A stretch of DNA of 64,000 nt from Candidatus Melainabacteria bacterium (GTDB taxonomy: Bacteria; Cyanobacteriota; Vampirovibrionia; Obscuribacterales; Obscuribacteraceae), in assembly GCA_016716405.1 (NCBI GenBank), contig JADJWK010000002.1, forward strand, positions 1,240,001-1,304,000. The letters are read 5' to 3'. The position numbers were made by a program, and so were the translations under genes. Positions 34,172-43,552 of this stretch are shown one piece after another. The notes beneath the pieces were generated by a model that saw only the letters and a list, made by a program, of their open reading frames with translations, was not told the DNA's origin and did no database searches. Every line of letters starts with the position of its first letter. Positions within the stretch are counted from its first letter, which is position 1.

Positions 34172-35884
34172 CTATCTCTTCTTGCCTGTGTCAACCCGGA
34201 AGGCTGGCGGCTCGTAGTTGTCCGGGAGGTTCTCCCGGGGGATGGTGAGGGAGTTGCCGTCGCGAATGCTGAAAATGCGGGGCGACATGATCTCGAGACC
34301 TTCCTGGTTGAACTGGTCGAGGATATTCTCGTGGAGTCCCGAATAGGTGCGGGGCATGAGCCCGGCATCGTTGGTGAAGGCATTGAGCTCGTAGGTAATG
34401 GAGAAATCGGTGAGGGCTCTCTGGAGGACGAAAGGCTCGGGTTCGGCAAGAATGTGCTCGGTTTGCCCGGCGGCTCTCACCAGGAGTTCGTTGACTTTGC
34501 GCCAGGGGACGTCATAGCCGATGGTCACCTCGGTATGGAGGATGAGAGCGCCTTCCTGGGCCATCTTGCTGTAGTTGACCACGTGAGAGTTGAGAATCTC
34601 GGCGTTGGGAATGGAGATTACCTCATTCTTGGGAGTCTTGAGCCTGGTGACGAACATGGACTTCTCGATGACGTCGCCGAGACAATTGCCGATCATCACC
34701 CGATCGCCCTTCTTGAATGCGTTGGTATAGGTGAGCACCGTTCCGGCCATGATATGCCCCACCACCGATGTGGAGCCCAGGGAGAAGAGCAGACCGAAAA
34801 ACAGGCCTACTTGCTTGAAAGAGTCCGATTCCCAGCCCGGGCAGTAAGGCAGGGCGAGAATCAGGAAAAAGAGGATGATCAGGACCCGGATCAGCTTGTA
34901 TGTTGGCCGCGACCATTCCCGCTCGAAGCCGGAGATCGAAATGGTGCCTGCCTCCATGGCGTCGAAGACGAAGCGGCAGAAGGCGATGGCACCATAGGTG
35001 ATGATACCGATGATGATGATGGCGAAAAGATTGGGGAGAAAGTCGATGAAATGCTCGGAAGCGCTAGCCAGGGGCATCGTCGACATCTCTTTGAGGGTGA
35101 TGCCCATGCTCCTGGTGGTGGGGAAGCTCTCGAGAACCACCACCAGATAGGTATAGACCGCCGCCAGGAAGACGACCAGCTGGAGGAGCTGCACCATTGA
35201 GATGAGCGAATTGACCAGCATATCGGAGCTCACCAGAGTGGCGTTCTGGATCTTGATGTCTTTGAGGGTTCTGTCCTTGGTGCCCTTCAGCCAGCTTACA
35301 GTGGAGCTTCCGGTCTTGAAAAGGAGGACGATTACGAGAAAGAGGATGAAAAGCCCGCCCACGGCGATGGAAGAGCCGATGGCCACCTGCTGGGCGGTGA
35401 GCTCTTCTTTCTTTTCCACGAAAAGCCCCCGGAGCTTGGCGGCGAACCGGGCTGCCAGCTGGCGGGTGCTGCTCTGGGCGGCTTTGGCGTCCTCGATGGA
35501 AGCCGTGGCGATGGTCATATCCCGGTACATGATCGCCGTTCCCTGGGGCGTCTCGGAAAGCCTCACCAGACCTGGCTCGAAGTCGGGATCATCGACCAGG
35601 CTCTTGATAATGCGGCTGGTACGGGCGGCCCTCTGGGAAGGGGTGAGACTGTCCAGAGTCGCGTAATAGACGAAAAGCTGCTGACCGTTCCAGGTAGCCG
35701 CAGCCGGGCTGTCGTCGCCTGCCGGCTCACTCTGCCCGGCTTCCTGCTGGGCTGCAGCAGGAGAGGCAGATAAGAGCTGCCAGTAAAGCTGCAAGTACAG
35801 CGGCAAGAACAGCGGCAATAACAGAGCGGCCAGGACGCTTACGGCGGCCGGGACCAGTAAGCGCCGTCTTTTTGTCGGTGTCAT
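34172..35884 (-). CDS. MscS-family mechanosensitive channel
   Basis: The 570-aa protein has a signal/anchor segment and a periplasmic N-terminal domain (to about 150), then about four membrane helices. The MscS core follows: FSLGSTSVVGHIMAGTVLTY (pore helix, about 370), FKKGDRVMIGNCLGDVIEKS (beta domain, about 395) and PNAEILNSHVVNYSK. MscS channels open under membrane tension to release solutes in osmotic down-shock. The extra N-terminal region exceeds the 286 aa of E. coli MscS. It starts directly after the HD-GYP stop (TAAATG), so the two are co-transcribed. Confidence 0.9.
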   Translation of the reverse strand: MTPTKRRRLLVPAAVSVLAALLLPLFLPLYLQLYWQLLSASPAAAQQEAGQSEPAGDDSPAAATWNGQQLFVYYATLDSLTPSQRAARTSRIIKSLVDDPDFEPGLVRLSETPQGTAIMYRDMTIATASIEDAKAAQSSTRQLAARFAAKLRGLFVEKKEELTAQQVAIGSSIAVGGLFILFLVIVLLFKTGSSTVSWLKGTKDRTLKDIKIQNATLVSSDMLVNSLISMVQLLQLVVFLAAVYTYLVVVLESFPTTRSMGITLKEMSTMPLASASEHFIDFLPNLFAIIIIGIITYGAIAFCRFVFDAMEAGTISISGFEREWSRPTYKLIRVLIILFFLILALPYCPGWESDSFKQVGLFFGLLFSLGSTSVVGHIMAGTVLTYTNAFKKGDRVMIGNCLGDVIEKSMFVTRLKTPKNEVISIPNAEILNSHVVNYSKMAQEGALILHTEVTIGYDVPWRKVNELLVRAAGQTEHILAEPEPFVLQRALTDFSITYELNAFTNDAGLMPRTYSGLHENILDQFNQEGLEIMSPRIFSIRDGNSLTIPRENLPDNYEPPAFRVDTGKKR

Positions 35885-37435
35885 TTAGTCGAGAGCCTGA
35901 TAGTCCTTGGGTAGACCGTGGTTGTAAATATTCTGGAAAGCCTCCAGAAGCCCTTCCTCGCCCCGTTTGGGTGTCGCCCCGGAGACCAGCTCGGTGAGGC
36001 GCAGCCAGGTGACATTGCGGAACATATCGATACTTCCCGAGGCGCTGTGATCGCGCTCCGATTCCATGACTGTGAGCACCTGGTGGCAGGGGAGCTTCAA
36101 GAAGGACTCCACGCAGCGGGTATCGAAGTGGTTGTCCATGCCTGACTCGAGAATCTCGTAGACCTTGTCTATGGGCATGCGGTTGCGATAATGACGGACC
36201 GAGGTGAGAGCGTCGAAAACATCCGCCACGGCTATTATTCTAGCCAGAAATGGAATCTCGTCGCCGGCCAGACCGCGATAATAGCCGGTCCCGTCGAGCT
36301 TCTCGTGGTGGCAGGAAGCGACGAATGGCACCGCCTCGAGCCTGCGGGTGAAAGGCAGGTTCGAGAGCAGGTCGAAAGTAATGCGAGCATGGGTCTGAAC
36401 GCAGGCATACTCTTCCGGAGTGAGCCTGCCGTTTTTCCAGAGAATCGCCTCGGGGACGCCGATCTTGCCGTAGTCATGCATCATCGCCGAATACCGGAGG
36501 ACATCGATATCCTGGGCCGGAATGCTCATGGCCTGACCGATGAGCAGGGAGTAATTGGTGACCCGGATGGAGTGACCGGCAGTGAGGGGGTCTCTTTTAT
36601 CGATGGTCTGGGCGAGCACTTCGAGGGTCTTGTCTACGAATTGCTCGATCTCCTGATAGGCCTGGGCTTGCTCGATCAGGCCGGCGGCTACGGCAGCCAG
36701 ACCCACCAACCAGTCTTCGTCTTCGCTGGTGAATGGACCGCCAGTCTTGTTCAGGACCTGGAAGACTCCGATAACGCCCCGGGAGCGGTTCATCATCGGA
36801 ACGCAGAGGACGCTCTTGGTGCGATAGCCCGTGTGTTTGTCGACTTCCCTGTCGAAACGCTCGTCGTCGTAAGCGTCGGGAATATTGATGATCTCGCCGG
36901 AACGGGCGCAATAAGCCACGATACTGGTGCCGCTCAGGGGAATGCGAATCGTCTTGAAGCCCACCAGCCCCTGGGCGACCTGGGTCCAGAGCTCACCCGA
37001 ATTCTGCTCCACTACAAAAACCGAGCAACGGTCGGCTTTGAGCATGTTCTGGGTCTCACGGGTAATGGTGTCCAGGAGAGAGTCCAGACGTCTCTCGGTA
37101 GCCATGGCTTTGACCACGCGATAGAGCCCAGAGAGCGGGCGCAGCCGGTCGAGCTCTTCCTGCATGCGGATGGTCTTGATCTCGCGCTCGATCAGGGCGA
37201 CCTCTCGTTTGTTCAGCTCCTCTTCGAACTCTTTGAGGGCGCCTTCTCTCTCTCGAGAGGGCTTGCCTGAGGCGGCGGTTTTTTCCCTGGTCTTGCTTTC
37301 GCCGGCGCTCTTGCTCTTGCTGCCGGCGCTCTCTTTCTTGGCGCCCTTCAGATAGCGGGTTTTCTTGTCCTTGGACTCGGATTCGGTCTCAGGTGATTTT
37401 TGCCGGCCGGACACCGAAGAAGAAGACTTGGCCAT
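35885..37435 (-). CDS. GAF and HD-GYP domain protein, probable c-di-GMP phosphodiesterase
   Basis: The protein has a basic Ser/Lys-rich N-terminus (about 70 residues), a coiled coil, a GAF sensor (about 120-270), and an HD-GYP domain (about 290-480). Key residues are AGHSIRVT, MMHDYGKIGVPEAIL (the HD pair) and HHEKLDGTGYYRGL. The signature Gly-Tyr-Pro reads Gly-Tyr-Tyr. Family members hydrolyse c-di-GMP or related dinucleotides; the GYY variant leaves activity uncertain. ATG 37435 (AGAGG 6 nt upstream) is preferred to the codon at 37456. It forms an operon with mscS. Confidence 0.88.
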   Translation of the reverse strand: MAKSSSSVSGRQKSPETESESKDKKTRYLKGAKKESAGSKSKSAGESKTREKTAASGKPSREREGALKEFEEELNKREVALIEREIKTIRMQEELDRLRPLSGLYRVVKAMATERRLDSLLDTITRETQNMLKADRCSVFVVEQNSGELWTQVAQGLVGFKTIRIPLSGTSIVAYCARSGEIINIPDAYDDERFDREVDKHTGYRTKSVLCVPMMNRSRGVIGVFQVLNKTGGPFTSEDEDWLVGLAAVAAGLIEQAQAYQEIEQFVDKTLEVLAQTIDKRDPLTAGHSIRVTNYSLLIGQAMSIPAQDIDVLRYSAMMHDYGKIGVPEAILWKNGRLTPEEYACVQTHARITFDLLSNLPFTRRLEAVPFVASCHHEKLDGTGYYRGLAGDEIPFLARIIAVADVFDALTSVRHYRNRMPIDKVYEILESGMDNHFDTRCVESFLKLPCHQVLTVMESERDHSASGSIDMFRNVTWLRLTELVSGATPKRGEEGLLEAFQNIYNHGLPKDYQALD

Positions 37436-37492
37436 TTGAACCTCTTGTGGACACAACCCAACCCATGCTCGATAAATAATATACCCATCTGA

Positions 37493-38311
37493 TCATTCGT
37501 TAAGAATCCGGGGATAGATGGGCGGATTTAATCTTCGCCAGATCAGGACCCAGGCTCTGCCTATGATCCGCTTCTGATCGAGGAATCCCCACACATGGCT
37601 GTCTTCGCTGTTGTTGCGGTTGTCTCCCATCATGAAAAGATGACCGGCTGGCACGATGATTGGCTCTTTCTTCACGCCGTAAGGCTGGATATGCTCGCCG
37701 GTGGTGTTATGACCGCCGATATCGCCCAGGACGTTCAGGTTGTATTCAGGCACTTCTTTGATATAGGCCGATTCGTCCAGGAGCTGGCCGTTGATGAAAA
37801 CACCGACTCCGGCCTGAACCCGTATATGGTCTCCGGGCAGACCGATTACACGTTTGATGAAAGCCGGCTCGTTGGGAAGGAAAGGCAATCCGGTGAGCCT
37901 TCCGAAAATATGCAGAGGATCGTTTCGCAGGTCCCTGCCCCCCATCTCCACCGGCGGCGGGTAGAACACCAGAATGTCCCCGCGTTGAATCGGATGGCCG
38001 AGATTCTTGGAGATCTTCTCGACGATCAGCCGGTCCTCGATTTGCAGGGTCGGCTCCATGGATGCCGAGGGTATATATCGAGCTTCGCCGATTATCCAGC
38101 GGATGGCGATGAGCAGGATCAGGGTGACCACCACCAGCTCCACAAGCTCGCGCACGATCCCTTTGAAAAAACCGCCTTTTTCCGAATCGTCTGCCTGTGC
38201 TTGCACTTCTCTGGTATTCACCGCCACTTCTGCTTGTTTTTCCACTTCCACTTTCGCCCCGGCGCCAGCTTCGGCTTCCGATCCGAGTCTTTTGTGCTCT
38301 CCTGGCTTCAT
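37493..38311 (-). CDS. lepB: Signal peptidase I
   Basis: This membrane serine protease removes signal peptides from exported proteins. It has a cytoplasmic N-terminal segment, one membrane helix (about ELVELVVVTLILLIAIRWI), the catalytic Ser in YIPSASMEPTL, the catalytic Lys in FIKRVIGLPGD and the box MGDNRNNSEDSHVWG. ATG 38311 has AGGA 8 nt upstream. An in-frame TTG at 38356 overlaps the gcvPA stop (TTGA) and could be a coupled alternative start. Adjacent to gcvPA without functional link. Confidence 0.93.
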   Translation of the reverse strand: MKPGEHKRLGSEAEAGAGAKVEVEKQAEVAVNTREVQAQADDSEKGGFFKGIVRELVELVVVTLILLIAIRWIIGEARYIPSASMEPTLQIEDRLIVEKISKNLGHPIQRGDILVFYPPPVEMGGRDLRNDPLHIFGRLTGLPFLPNEPAFIKRVIGLPGDHIRVQAGVGVFINGQLLDESAYIKEVPEYNLNVLGDIGGHNTTGEHIQPYGVKKEPIIVPAGHLFMMGDNRNNSEDSHVWGFLDQKRIIGRAWVLIWRRLNPPIYPRILNE

Positions 38312-38352
38312 CTGGTTTTCCTGAGTCGCTCTCGCTTTCGTTCGATTATAGC

Positions 38353-39759
38353 TCAAGGCACAGCCACTTTTGTATCTCTGGCTCCGCTCTTGCGATTCGC
38401 CATGACATTCTCGAGAGCACGGGCGAAGTCATCGAGCTCTTCCACAGGATTCATCTCGGTGACAGCCACCAGGATATGGCTCTTGAGCTCTGGATACATG
38501 CTCGCTACCTTGAGTCCGGCGAGAATGCCTTTCGCTTTCATGGAATCGAGAAGCTGGTCGACATCATGGTCGACCTTCAAGAGAAACTCATTGAAGAACG
38601 GCTCCTCGAAGGCGAGCTCGACGCCGTCGATAGCCACCAGGAGATCTTTGAGATAGTGAGCGCGAAGAAGCGAGATCTCCGCCAGGCGGCTCAAGCCCTC
38701 TTTGCCGAGCATGGTGAAATAGACGAGCATGGAAAGAGCGTTGAGAGCCTGGTTGGTGCAGATATTCGAGGTGGCCCGCTCCCTCCTGATATGTTGCTCG
38801 CGGGTCTGGAGAGTGAGGGTGAAAGCTCTCTGTCCGCGGTTGTCCACGGTGACGCCGGCGAGCCGTCCCGGGAGCTGTCGCACATAGTCTTTGCGGGTAG
38901 CCATGAAGCCCGCGCTGGGGCCGCCGAAACTCAGGAAGTTGCCGCAGGGTTGACCGTCGCCCACCACGATGTCGGCACCGAGCTCCGCCGGAGTGGTCAA
39001 ATAAGCCAGCGCGATGGGATCGCTCACCACGACGAAGAGAGCCCCGGCTTCATGAACCCGGGAGGCGATCGCGTCCATGTCCTCGAAACATCCGAAGAAG
39101 TTGGGATACTGGACGATCACTGCAGCCGTATCGGAACCGATAACTGAATCGATGGTGGAGCAGATCGGTGATTCTCTATCGAGAGTTTGCCAGGTCAAGC
39201 CGCAGGCTTTGCTGTAAGCGCTGGTGACCATGCGGTATTCGCTGTTCACCGAAGAGAGGGCGATGAGCTTTTTGCGACCGGTCACCCGGCAGGCCATGAG
39301 ACCGGCTTCGGCGCAGGCTGTGGGACCGTCATACATGGAGGCATTGGCGACATCCATGCCGGTGAGAAGACAGATAGCGGACTGGAACTCATAGATAGCC
39401 TGGAGGCTGCCCTGGCTGACCTCGGGCTGGTATGGGGTATAGGCGGTGGCGAATTCCGAGCGGGAGACTATCTGGGGGACCACCGAAGGGACATAGCGCC
39501 GGTAAGAGCCGCCCCCCAGAAAGCATGCCTGGCGGCTGGCGGGGACGTTTTTCGCTTCCAGGGAGCCGATATGCCTGGTGAGCTCGATCTCGGAGAGCCC
39601 GTCTCTCATGGCCAGGGCTTTCACCCGCAGGTCAGCCGGGATGTGAGCGATGATCTCCTCGAACGAGCGGACCCCGATAGCCTCGAGCATCTTCTCCCGG
39701 TCGCCGGCTGTGTGAGGCAGGTAGGGTATATTTCCTGTGTCTTCGTGGTTATTGGTCAT
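38353..39759 (-). CDS. gcvPA: Glycine dehydrogenase (decarboxylating) subunit 1
   Basis: This is the alpha half of the two-subunit P-protein of glycine cleavage, which decarboxylates glycine with pyridoxal phosphate and loads aminomethyl onto lipoyl-GcvH. It shows FLGGGSYRRYVPSVVPQIVSRSEF (split N-terminal block), YTPYQPEVSQGSLQAIYEFQ, NASMYDGPTACAEA and GDGQPCGNFLSFGGPSAGFM. The PLP lysine is on the other subunit, gcvPB, which is not in the window. The 468-aa length is normal. No glycine riboswitch is seen upstream. Confidence 0.93.
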   Translation of the reverse strand: MTNNHEDTGNIPYLPHTAGDREKMLEAIGVRSFEEIIAHIPADLRVKALAMRDGLSEIELTRHIGSLEAKNVPASRQACFLGGGSYRRYVPSVVPQIVSRSEFATAYTPYQPEVSQGSLQAIYEFQSAICLLTGMDVANASMYDGPTACAEAGLMACRVTGRKKLIALSSVNSEYRMVTSAYSKACGLTWQTLDRESPICSTIDSVIGSDTAAVIVQYPNFFGCFEDMDAIASRVHEAGALFVVVSDPIALAYLTTPAELGADIVVGDGQPCGNFLSFGGPSAGFMATRKDYVRQLPGRLAGVTVDNRGQRAFTLTLQTREQHIRRERATSNICTNQALNALSMLVYFTMLGKEGLSRLAEISLLRAHYLKDLLVAIDGVELAFEEPFFNEFLLKVDHDVDQLLDSMKAKGILAGLKVASMYPELKSHILVAVTEMNPVEELDDFARALENVMANRKSGARDTKVAVP

Positions 39760-39918
39760 CGTTTTTTAGGTTGAGCGGGTATTCTTGCTGAAAGGGTCGG
39801 ACAAACTGAATTTTATATCCTGTAATCGAACAAAGATCGCGGCTGAGGTGTAAATAAGGTGTAAATATAGGATCTCTTTACCTGTTTGCAAGGCAATTTC
39901 CCAACAGCGAGTTTCCGG

Positions 39919-40635
39919 ATGAAGGCAGTGGTAGGTCTGGGCAATCCCGGATCGGAGTATGAGAAAACCAGGCATAATGCGGGCTTCGAGGTAATCGACC
40001 GGCTCGGCACCGAACTCGGTGCCAGTTTCCGCAGAAAGACGAGCTTTTTCGGCGCCGACTACGAATATGCTCGCGTGCCGTTCGGCCGGGGAGAGGAGAT
40101 CGTTCTGGTCAAGCCCCTGACATATATGAATAGGTCCGGCGAGGCCGTCAAGGCAGTTCTGGACTGGTTCAAAATCGAGCTCAGCGATCTGGTGGTGGTG
40201 CACGATGACGTCTCTCTGCCTCTGGGCAAGATCAGGATCCAGCAGAAAGGCGGGGCCGGCGGCAACCATGGTATCGAGTCGATAATCGAGCATCTCCGGG
40301 ACAGGCGTGATTTCGATCGGGTGAAAGTCGGCGTGGGACCCGATCCCGGAGGGGATGCGAGGAGTCGCTTCGTGCTCTCGCCGGTGGCCGAGGCTGATCG
40401 CGAGCTCTATGAGCAGTCTCTGAAGCTGGCGAGAGAGGCTGTTTCCTGCCTGCTCAAACGAGGCGCCGTTTTCACGGCCAACAAATACAACGGCAAGAAT
40501 CTTGCCGAGCCTGAGCCCGAACCGAGAAAGAAGAGAGAGCCGAAAGAGCCGTCCGGGGATTCCGTTGCTAATGCAGGCGCCTGTCCCGAGCCTGATCCCG
40601 ATCAGGATGTCACCACCGGTGGTAACACTGCTTAA
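39919..40635 (+). CDS. pth: Peptidyl-tRNA hydrolase
   Basis: This enzyme frees tRNA from dropped-off peptidyl-tRNA. It starts MKAVVGLGNPGSEYEKTRHNAGF, with the catalytic His in TRHN, and continues LVKPLTYMNRSGEAV, VVHDDVSLPLGKIR and GGAGGNHGIESI. The ATG at 39919 gives the exact family N-terminus. The core ends near residue 195. A 40-residue Glu/Pro/Arg-rich tail (EPEPEPRKKREPKEPSG) is additional. It is divergent from gcvPA. Confidence 0.95.
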   Translation: MKAVVGLGNPGSEYEKTRHNAGFEVIDRLGTELGASFRRKTSFFGADYEYARVPFGRGEEIVLVKPLTYMNRSGEAVKAVLDWFKIELSDLVVVHDDVSLPLGKIRIQQKGGAGGNHGIESIIEHLRDRRDFDRVKVGVGPDPGGDARSRFVLSPVAEADRELYEQSLKLAREAVSCLLKRGAVFTANKYNGKNLAEPEPEPRKKREPKEPSGDSVANAGACPEPDPDQDVTTGGNTA

Positions 40636-40660
40636 AAATCCTCCTGGATATCGATGGAGT

Positions 40661-40804
40661 ATGCAAAAGGCGAATTTTTTTATAAAAGTCGATAGCGGGG
40701 AGCTTTCGGTCCGGTGCCCTGATTGCCCGGAGCGGTCTCTCTGTTTACAAACGATTAATCAAATCCTGCAGTCCGGAGCTTCCTTTCCGGACGCGCCACA
40801 GTAG
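40661..40804 (+). CDS. Possible 47-aa Cys-containing peptide
   Basis: The short reading frame MQKANFFIKVDSGELSVRCP... carries CPDCPERSLC and ends SFPDAPQ. GGAG lies only 1 nt from the ATG, which is poor spacing. It sits in the 278-bp gap between pth and the oxidase operon. The Cys spacing could bind a metal, but the region may equally be an untranslated leader. It also holds a small stem-loop (GTCCGGA / TCCGGAC) near 40772-40792. Confidence 0.25.
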   Translation: MQKANFFIKVDSGELSVRCPDCPERSLCLQTINQILQSGASFPDAPQ

Positions 40805-40913
40805 CTGATTTCAGTAGCCGGGCTGAATATTTTTTCAGTGAAAAAACATTGCCGGTCTGAATTCGGGGCGATCGCAATGATGTCAGTAATCTAGAATCTC
40901 TTCTGGTCACCAG

Positions 40914-42332
40914 TTGGAAGCCATTGGAGTAGATTTCCCCGTGAGCGGTTTGCTAGACAAATTCCTGAGCGACAGAGAAGGCAGTGCCAGTCGCAATTTC
41001 TTCCTTTCGGCATTGTGGTGGTCCATATTCGGTATGGGAGCCGGGCTTCTTGCCTCGATGGAGTTCTCCAACCCGGACATGGTCCATAACATCCCGCAGA
41101 TGTCCATGCCGCACCTGCGTATGTGGCATGTCAATGGAGTGGCCATCGGCTGGCTCTCCATGGGTTATGTCGGAGCCATCTTCCATATGGTTCCGACTCT
41201 TTGCAAGAACAAGCTCCACTCCGAGCGTCTCGGCAATCTCACAATGTGGGCCTGGAACCTCTTGATGGTAGGCGCCTTCTGCACTCTGCTCAACGGCAAT
41301 ACCGAAGGCAGGGAATATGCCGAGCTTGGCGCCCTCCTGGATGTGATGGCTGTCATCGCCCTGCTGCTCATCACTTATAACGTCTGGATGACCGTGGTCA
41401 CCCGCCGGGTGCAGAAGCTCTACGTAAGCCTCTGGTATTTCCTGGGCTCGCTCTTCTGGTTCCCCCTTGTCTATATCATCGGCCAGCGGACTTTCGTGTC
41501 TCTTCCCGGTTTGAACGACGCCATCGTCGGCTGGTTCTACGGACACAATATATTAGGAATGTGGTTCACCACAGTGGGCGTCGGCATGATGTACTATCTC
41601 CTGCCCCGTTTCACCCAGGCTCCTCTTTACAGCCATGGTCTTTCAATGCTGGGTTTCTGGGGCATCGCCCTTTTCTATGCTCCCACCGGCACCCACCATA
41701 TCACCCAGTCACCCGTGCCCGAGTGGCTCAAGGCGATTGCAATCATCTCGTCGATATTCCTTCTGGTCCCGGTCCTCACCGTGCTGACCAACTTCTTCAT
41801 GACCATGAAAGGCCGCTGGCAGATGGTGGTCACCGATCTACCCCTGCGTTTCGCGGTCACCTCGTGCATGTTCTATCTGGTCACCTGTGTCCAGGGTCCA
41901 TTCCAGGCGACCCGCTGGGTCAACTGGTACCTGCACTTCACCCAGTGGGTAGTCGGTCACGCGCACCTGGCGTTGCTCGGCACCTTCTCGTTCATCCTCA
42001 CATCGGCCATCTATTACAGCCTTCCTCGTCTGACCGGCAAGGAATGGCACAGCGAAGGACTGATTCGCGCTCACTACTGGCTCAAGTTCCTGGGCTTCCT
42101 CCTGATGATGACATCCCTCACCACCGCCGGTCTCATTCAGTCCGCCGGCTGGTTCATGGGCATCCCCGTCGATCAGTGGTCGAACACCCTCGGGCCGTAC
42201 TGGTTCTTGAGAGCGATAAGCGGCGTGATGATTGTCACCGGACAGTTGATCTTCTTCTACAACGTCGTGAAAACGCTTTATTCGTCTGAAGGCACTGCGG
42301 TCAAGGCAAAAGCCCGGGAGGTCAAGGTCTAA
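40914..42332 (+). CDS. ccoN: cbb3-type cytochrome c oxidase subunit I
   Basis: This is the catalytic O2-reducing subunit, 472 aa with about twelve membrane helices. All metal ligands are present: low-spin heme b by His72 (RMWHVNG) and His351; CuB by His211 (YGHNILGMW) and His261-His262 (GTHHITQSPVPEWLK); high-spin heme b3 by His349 (VGHAHLALLG). The MYY tyrosine region for the His-Tyr crosslink is kept. It starts at TTG 40914 (GTG 40941 possible). Its TAA overlaps the ATG of the next gene. It heads the respiratory cluster. Confidence 0.96.
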   Translation: MEAIGVDFPVSGLLDKFLSDREGSASRNFFLSALWWSIFGMGAGLLASMEFSNPDMVHNIPQMSMPHLRMWHVNGVAIGWLSMGYVGAIFHMVPTLCKNKLHSERLGNLTMWAWNLLMVGAFCTLLNGNTEGREYAELGALLDVMAVIALLLITYNVWMTVVTRRVQKLYVSLWYFLGSLFWFPLVYIIGQRTFVSLPGLNDAIVGWFYGHNILGMWFTTVGVGMMYYLLPRFTQAPLYSHGLSMLGFWGIALFYAPTGTHHITQSPVPEWLKAIAIISSIFLLVPVLTVLTNFFMTMKGRWQMVVTDLPLRFAVTSCMFYLVTCVQGPFQATRWVNWYLHFTQWVVGHAHLALLGTFSFILTSAIYYSLPRLTGKEWHSEGLIRAHYWLKFLGFLLMMTSLTTAGLIQSAGWFMGIPVDQWSNTLGPYWFLRAISGVMIVTGQLIFFYNVVKTLYSSEGTAVKAKAREVKV

Positions 42333-43279
42333 TGAATGGTTACGGCTACCGGTTAGGTGCCATCGGTATCATCTCAACCTTTTTCATCATCATCTTCTCC
42401 ACCGTGCTCATGCCGATGGTCCTCTTCAAGCCAAAAGACTCGGACAGCTTCAACAACTACAAAGCCATGTCCAATGTCGGCGATCCTATTAGAGGCCGGA
42501 AGATCTATATAAGAGAAGGGTGTCTTTACTGCCACACCCAGTTCACCCGCCTTCAAGACCGGGGCTACGGGCCTCTGGTGAAAGCCGGCGACTTCAACTA
42601 CGAGACTCCGCACCAGCTCGGCACCGCCCGTACCGGTCCCGATCTGACCAACGAAGGCGGACGTTTCCCCTCCGAGTGGCAGAAAGCTCACCTGATCCAG
42701 CCCCGGGCAGTGAAACCCGGATCGATCATGCCCAGCTTCAGCTATCTCAGCAACCGGGACATGAACGACCTGGTGGCTTATATCCAGACTCTCGGCAACG
42801 GACGTAAGGTCGAGCATTATGTAGAGGCGCCTGCCGAGTATATGCCCAGCACCTGGACCGGTCAGGAGCTCGCCAAGAACAGGCACGTGAACACCAATGA
42901 CGATGCCAGCGCCAATGCCGGTCGCGGAATCTACACCCAGAACTGCGCCGCCTGCCACGGTCTCGACGGCTACGGCAACGGTCCCAACTCGATCTCGCTC
43001 ATGAAGAAGCCTGCTAATTTCAGCCGACCTTTCTATAAGCAGTATTCCGATGAGATGTGGTACTACCGGATCGCCGAAGGCGTGCCGGGGACCCGGATGC
43101 CCAGATTCGCCTGGAAGCTCACCCCGGAAGAGATGTGGTACCTGGTGGCTTACTTGAAGACCCTTCCCCAGGATCAGGAAGTGACCATCAACTCGGTGGA
43201 GCAACTCGACAAGGCTGAGCATATCAAGTTGCCCAAGCTCACCGAGCAGCAGTACGAGCCCCACCACGGTAACCACTGA
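42332..43279 (+). CDS. ccoO: Fused cbb3 oxidase subunits II and III (CcoO-CcoP type diheme cytochrome c)
   Basis: The 315-aa protein has an N-terminal membrane anchor (about 8-32). A CcoO-like domain follows with heme site CLYCH (64-68) and the CcoO block FTRLQDRGYGPLVKAGDF, GTARTGPDLTNEGGRFPSEW. The second domain is class I cytochrome c, with CAACH (205-209) and axial Met in GTRMPRFAW. Normal cbb3 operons encode a separate diheme CcoP; here one extra c domain is fused to CcoO and no ccoP or ccoQ follows. It passes electrons from soluble or membrane cytochrome c to CcoN. Confidence 0.9.
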   Translation: MNGYGYRLGAIGIISTFFIIIFSTVLMPMVLFKPKDSDSFNNYKAMSNVGDPIRGRKIYIREGCLYCHTQFTRLQDRGYGPLVKAGDFNYETPHQLGTARTGPDLTNEGGRFPSEWQKAHLIQPRAVKPGSIMPSFSYLSNRDMNDLVAYIQTLGNGRKVEHYVEAPAEYMPSTWTGQELAKNRHVNTNDDASANAGRGIYTQNCAACHGLDGYGNGPNSISLMKKPANFSRPFYKQYSDEMWYYRIAEGVPGTRMPRFAWKLTPEEMWYLVAYLKTLPQDQEVTINSVEQLDKAEHIKLPKLTEQQYEPHHGNH

Positions 43280-43293
43280 CGGAGGAGTCCCCT

Positions 43294-43536
43294 ATGTGCC
43301 CTAACTGCGTCCTCAATCAGGCACCGCTCGACACAGGCATCTATGTGGCCTTCACCGTCTGCGCGATCTTTTTCGTCGGGGCGGTGCTGGCGATGCTCTG
43401 GGCTTTGCGTAACGGCGACTTCGAGGATTTCGAGGGGAGCAAGTTCGAAATGCTCGATGACGCTCCGGACGGCGGCGCCGCGCAGAAAGCCAGGGCTGCG
43501 GTGGATCGGATCAGAGCAGCCAAGGGAGAATCTTAG
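43294..43536 (+). CDS. ccoS: CcoS-like cbb3 oxidase assembly protein
   Basis: This 80-aa protein has one membrane helix (about 16-39) followed by ALRNGDFEDFEGSKFEMLDD, closely like the CcoS/FixS signature (helix, then RxGQFDDLExPA...ILxDD). CcoS is needed to insert cofactors into CcoN. It differs by an N-terminal MCPNC and a C-terminal basic helix. GGAGGAG stands 6 nt upstream. The short motif makes the assignment probable, not certain. Confidence 0.7.
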   Translation: MCPNCVLNQAPLDTGIYVAFTVCAIFFVGAVLAMLWALRNGDFEDFEGSKFEMLDDAPDGGAAQKARAAVDRIRAAKGES

Positions 43537-43552
43537 AGAAGGGACTTAGAAG

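Noticed and set aside
39760..39918. Glycine riboswitch upstream of gcvPA
   Set aside because: The conserved glycine aptamer elements are not visible in this 159-bp gap.
40805..40913. FNR/CRP-type box upstream of the cbb3 oxidase
   Set aside because: Only a partial half-site (GATTAATC at about 40750) and a 5-bp repeat CTGAA...TTCAG are present; neither matches TTGAT-N4-ATCAA.
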